5,767 nt of DNA from Pirellulales bacterium (lineage in GTDB: Bacteria; Planctomycetota; Planctomycetia; Pirellulales; Thermoguttaceae): positions 1-5,767 of the forward strand of contig JAUWJC010000291.1 in NCBI GenBank assembly GCA_030607895.1, written 5' to 3'. Of this stretch, positions 5,752 to 5,767 are shown one piece after another. Each line of letters begins with the position of its first letter. The first letter of the stretch is position 1. Made by a program: the position numbers and the translations under genes. The notes below the pieces were generated by a model, which saw only the letters and a program-made list of their open reading frames with translations, searched no databases and was not told the origin of the DNA.

Positions 5752-5767
5752 ATGGATGCTCAAGAGC
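5752..5767 (+). CDS. Possible start of a further gene, cut by the window edge
   Basis: The ATG at 5752 (MDAQE) lies 6 nt after AAGGAGGG. An overlapping ATG at 5756 in another frame (MLKS) is also well spaced, and that second frame has no stop back to 5615. Only 4-5 codons are visible, so the product cannot be identified. The call rests solely on the ribosome binding site. Confidence 0.2.

Larger units (their letters stand above)
5647..5767. mobile_element. Foreign-looking DNA interrupting the oxidoreductase gene, possible insertion-element end
   Basis: The oxidoreductase reading frame breaks at 5647. The first part of what follows is AT-richer (24 G/C of 54 in 5647-5700 by hand count). It contains an imperfect hairpin: TTTTC (5658-5662) with GAAAA (5683-5687), and inside it TATGT (5663-5667) with ACATA (5672-5676). 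Further on is a hairpin covering a ribosome binding site before an ATG. These are features of insertion-sequence ends, but no transposase domain or matching terminal repeat lies in the window and I cannot name a family. An assembly junction is a real alternative. Confidence 0.3.

Noticed and set aside
5642..5767. Simple frameshift explanation for the short oxidoreductase
   Set aside because: The shifted frame is open but does not resemble the expected FAD_oxidored continuation after HEMLEAS.

Overview
The window looks like a piece of a high-GC planctomycete or related PVC-group genome. Pirellulales-like is the best guess. The reasons are the sulfatase-modifying-factor (SUMF1/FGE-type) fold, several large exported proteins with unassigned domains, a Tat-exported FAD oxidoreductase, and a GC-rich hairpin near the left edge that resembles repeats I associate with that group. 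No rRNA or marker gene is present, so the taxonomy is an inference.

Layout, all on the + strand. Positions 1-195 are non-coding and carry a GC-rich hairpin element (26-52) and an imperfect leader stem-loop (111-149). Next comes a tight three-gene run. 196-1785 encodes an exported SUMF1/FGE-like domain fused to an unrecognised C-terminal domain. 1796-4621 encodes a 941-residue exported protein with a central TIM-barrel-like region, probably an unclassified glycoside hydrolase. 4605-5027 encodes a YjbQ/UPF0047 protein. The first gap is 10 nt, with the Shine-Dalgarno overlapping the upstream stop codon. The second junction is a 17-nt overlap. A 127-nt spacer (5028-5154) holds a short terminator-like hairpin. 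The last gene, 5155-5649, starts as a Tat-exported FAD-dependent oxidoreductase but stops after 164 residues, just past its FAD-binding N-terminus.

The last ~120 nt (5647-5767) do not read as the expected rest of the oxidoreductase in any frame I could recognise. They hold a hairpin that buries a strong Shine-Dalgarno just before an ATG at the right edge. This would fit the left end of an insertion element, but an assembly junction is also possible.

Functional reading (inference): genes 1 and 2 look like a co-translated pair of exported proteins for binding or processing polysaccharides outside the cytoplasm. The oxidoreductase may have belonged to the same locus before it was broken. The YjbQ protein has no signal peptide and is the odd member. 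No sulfatase is present, and the FGE-like domain lacks one of the two catalytic cysteines of true formylglycine-generating enzymes. It should therefore not be read as a sulfatase activator without evidence. I see no tRNA, rRNA, CRISPR array or complete mobile element.
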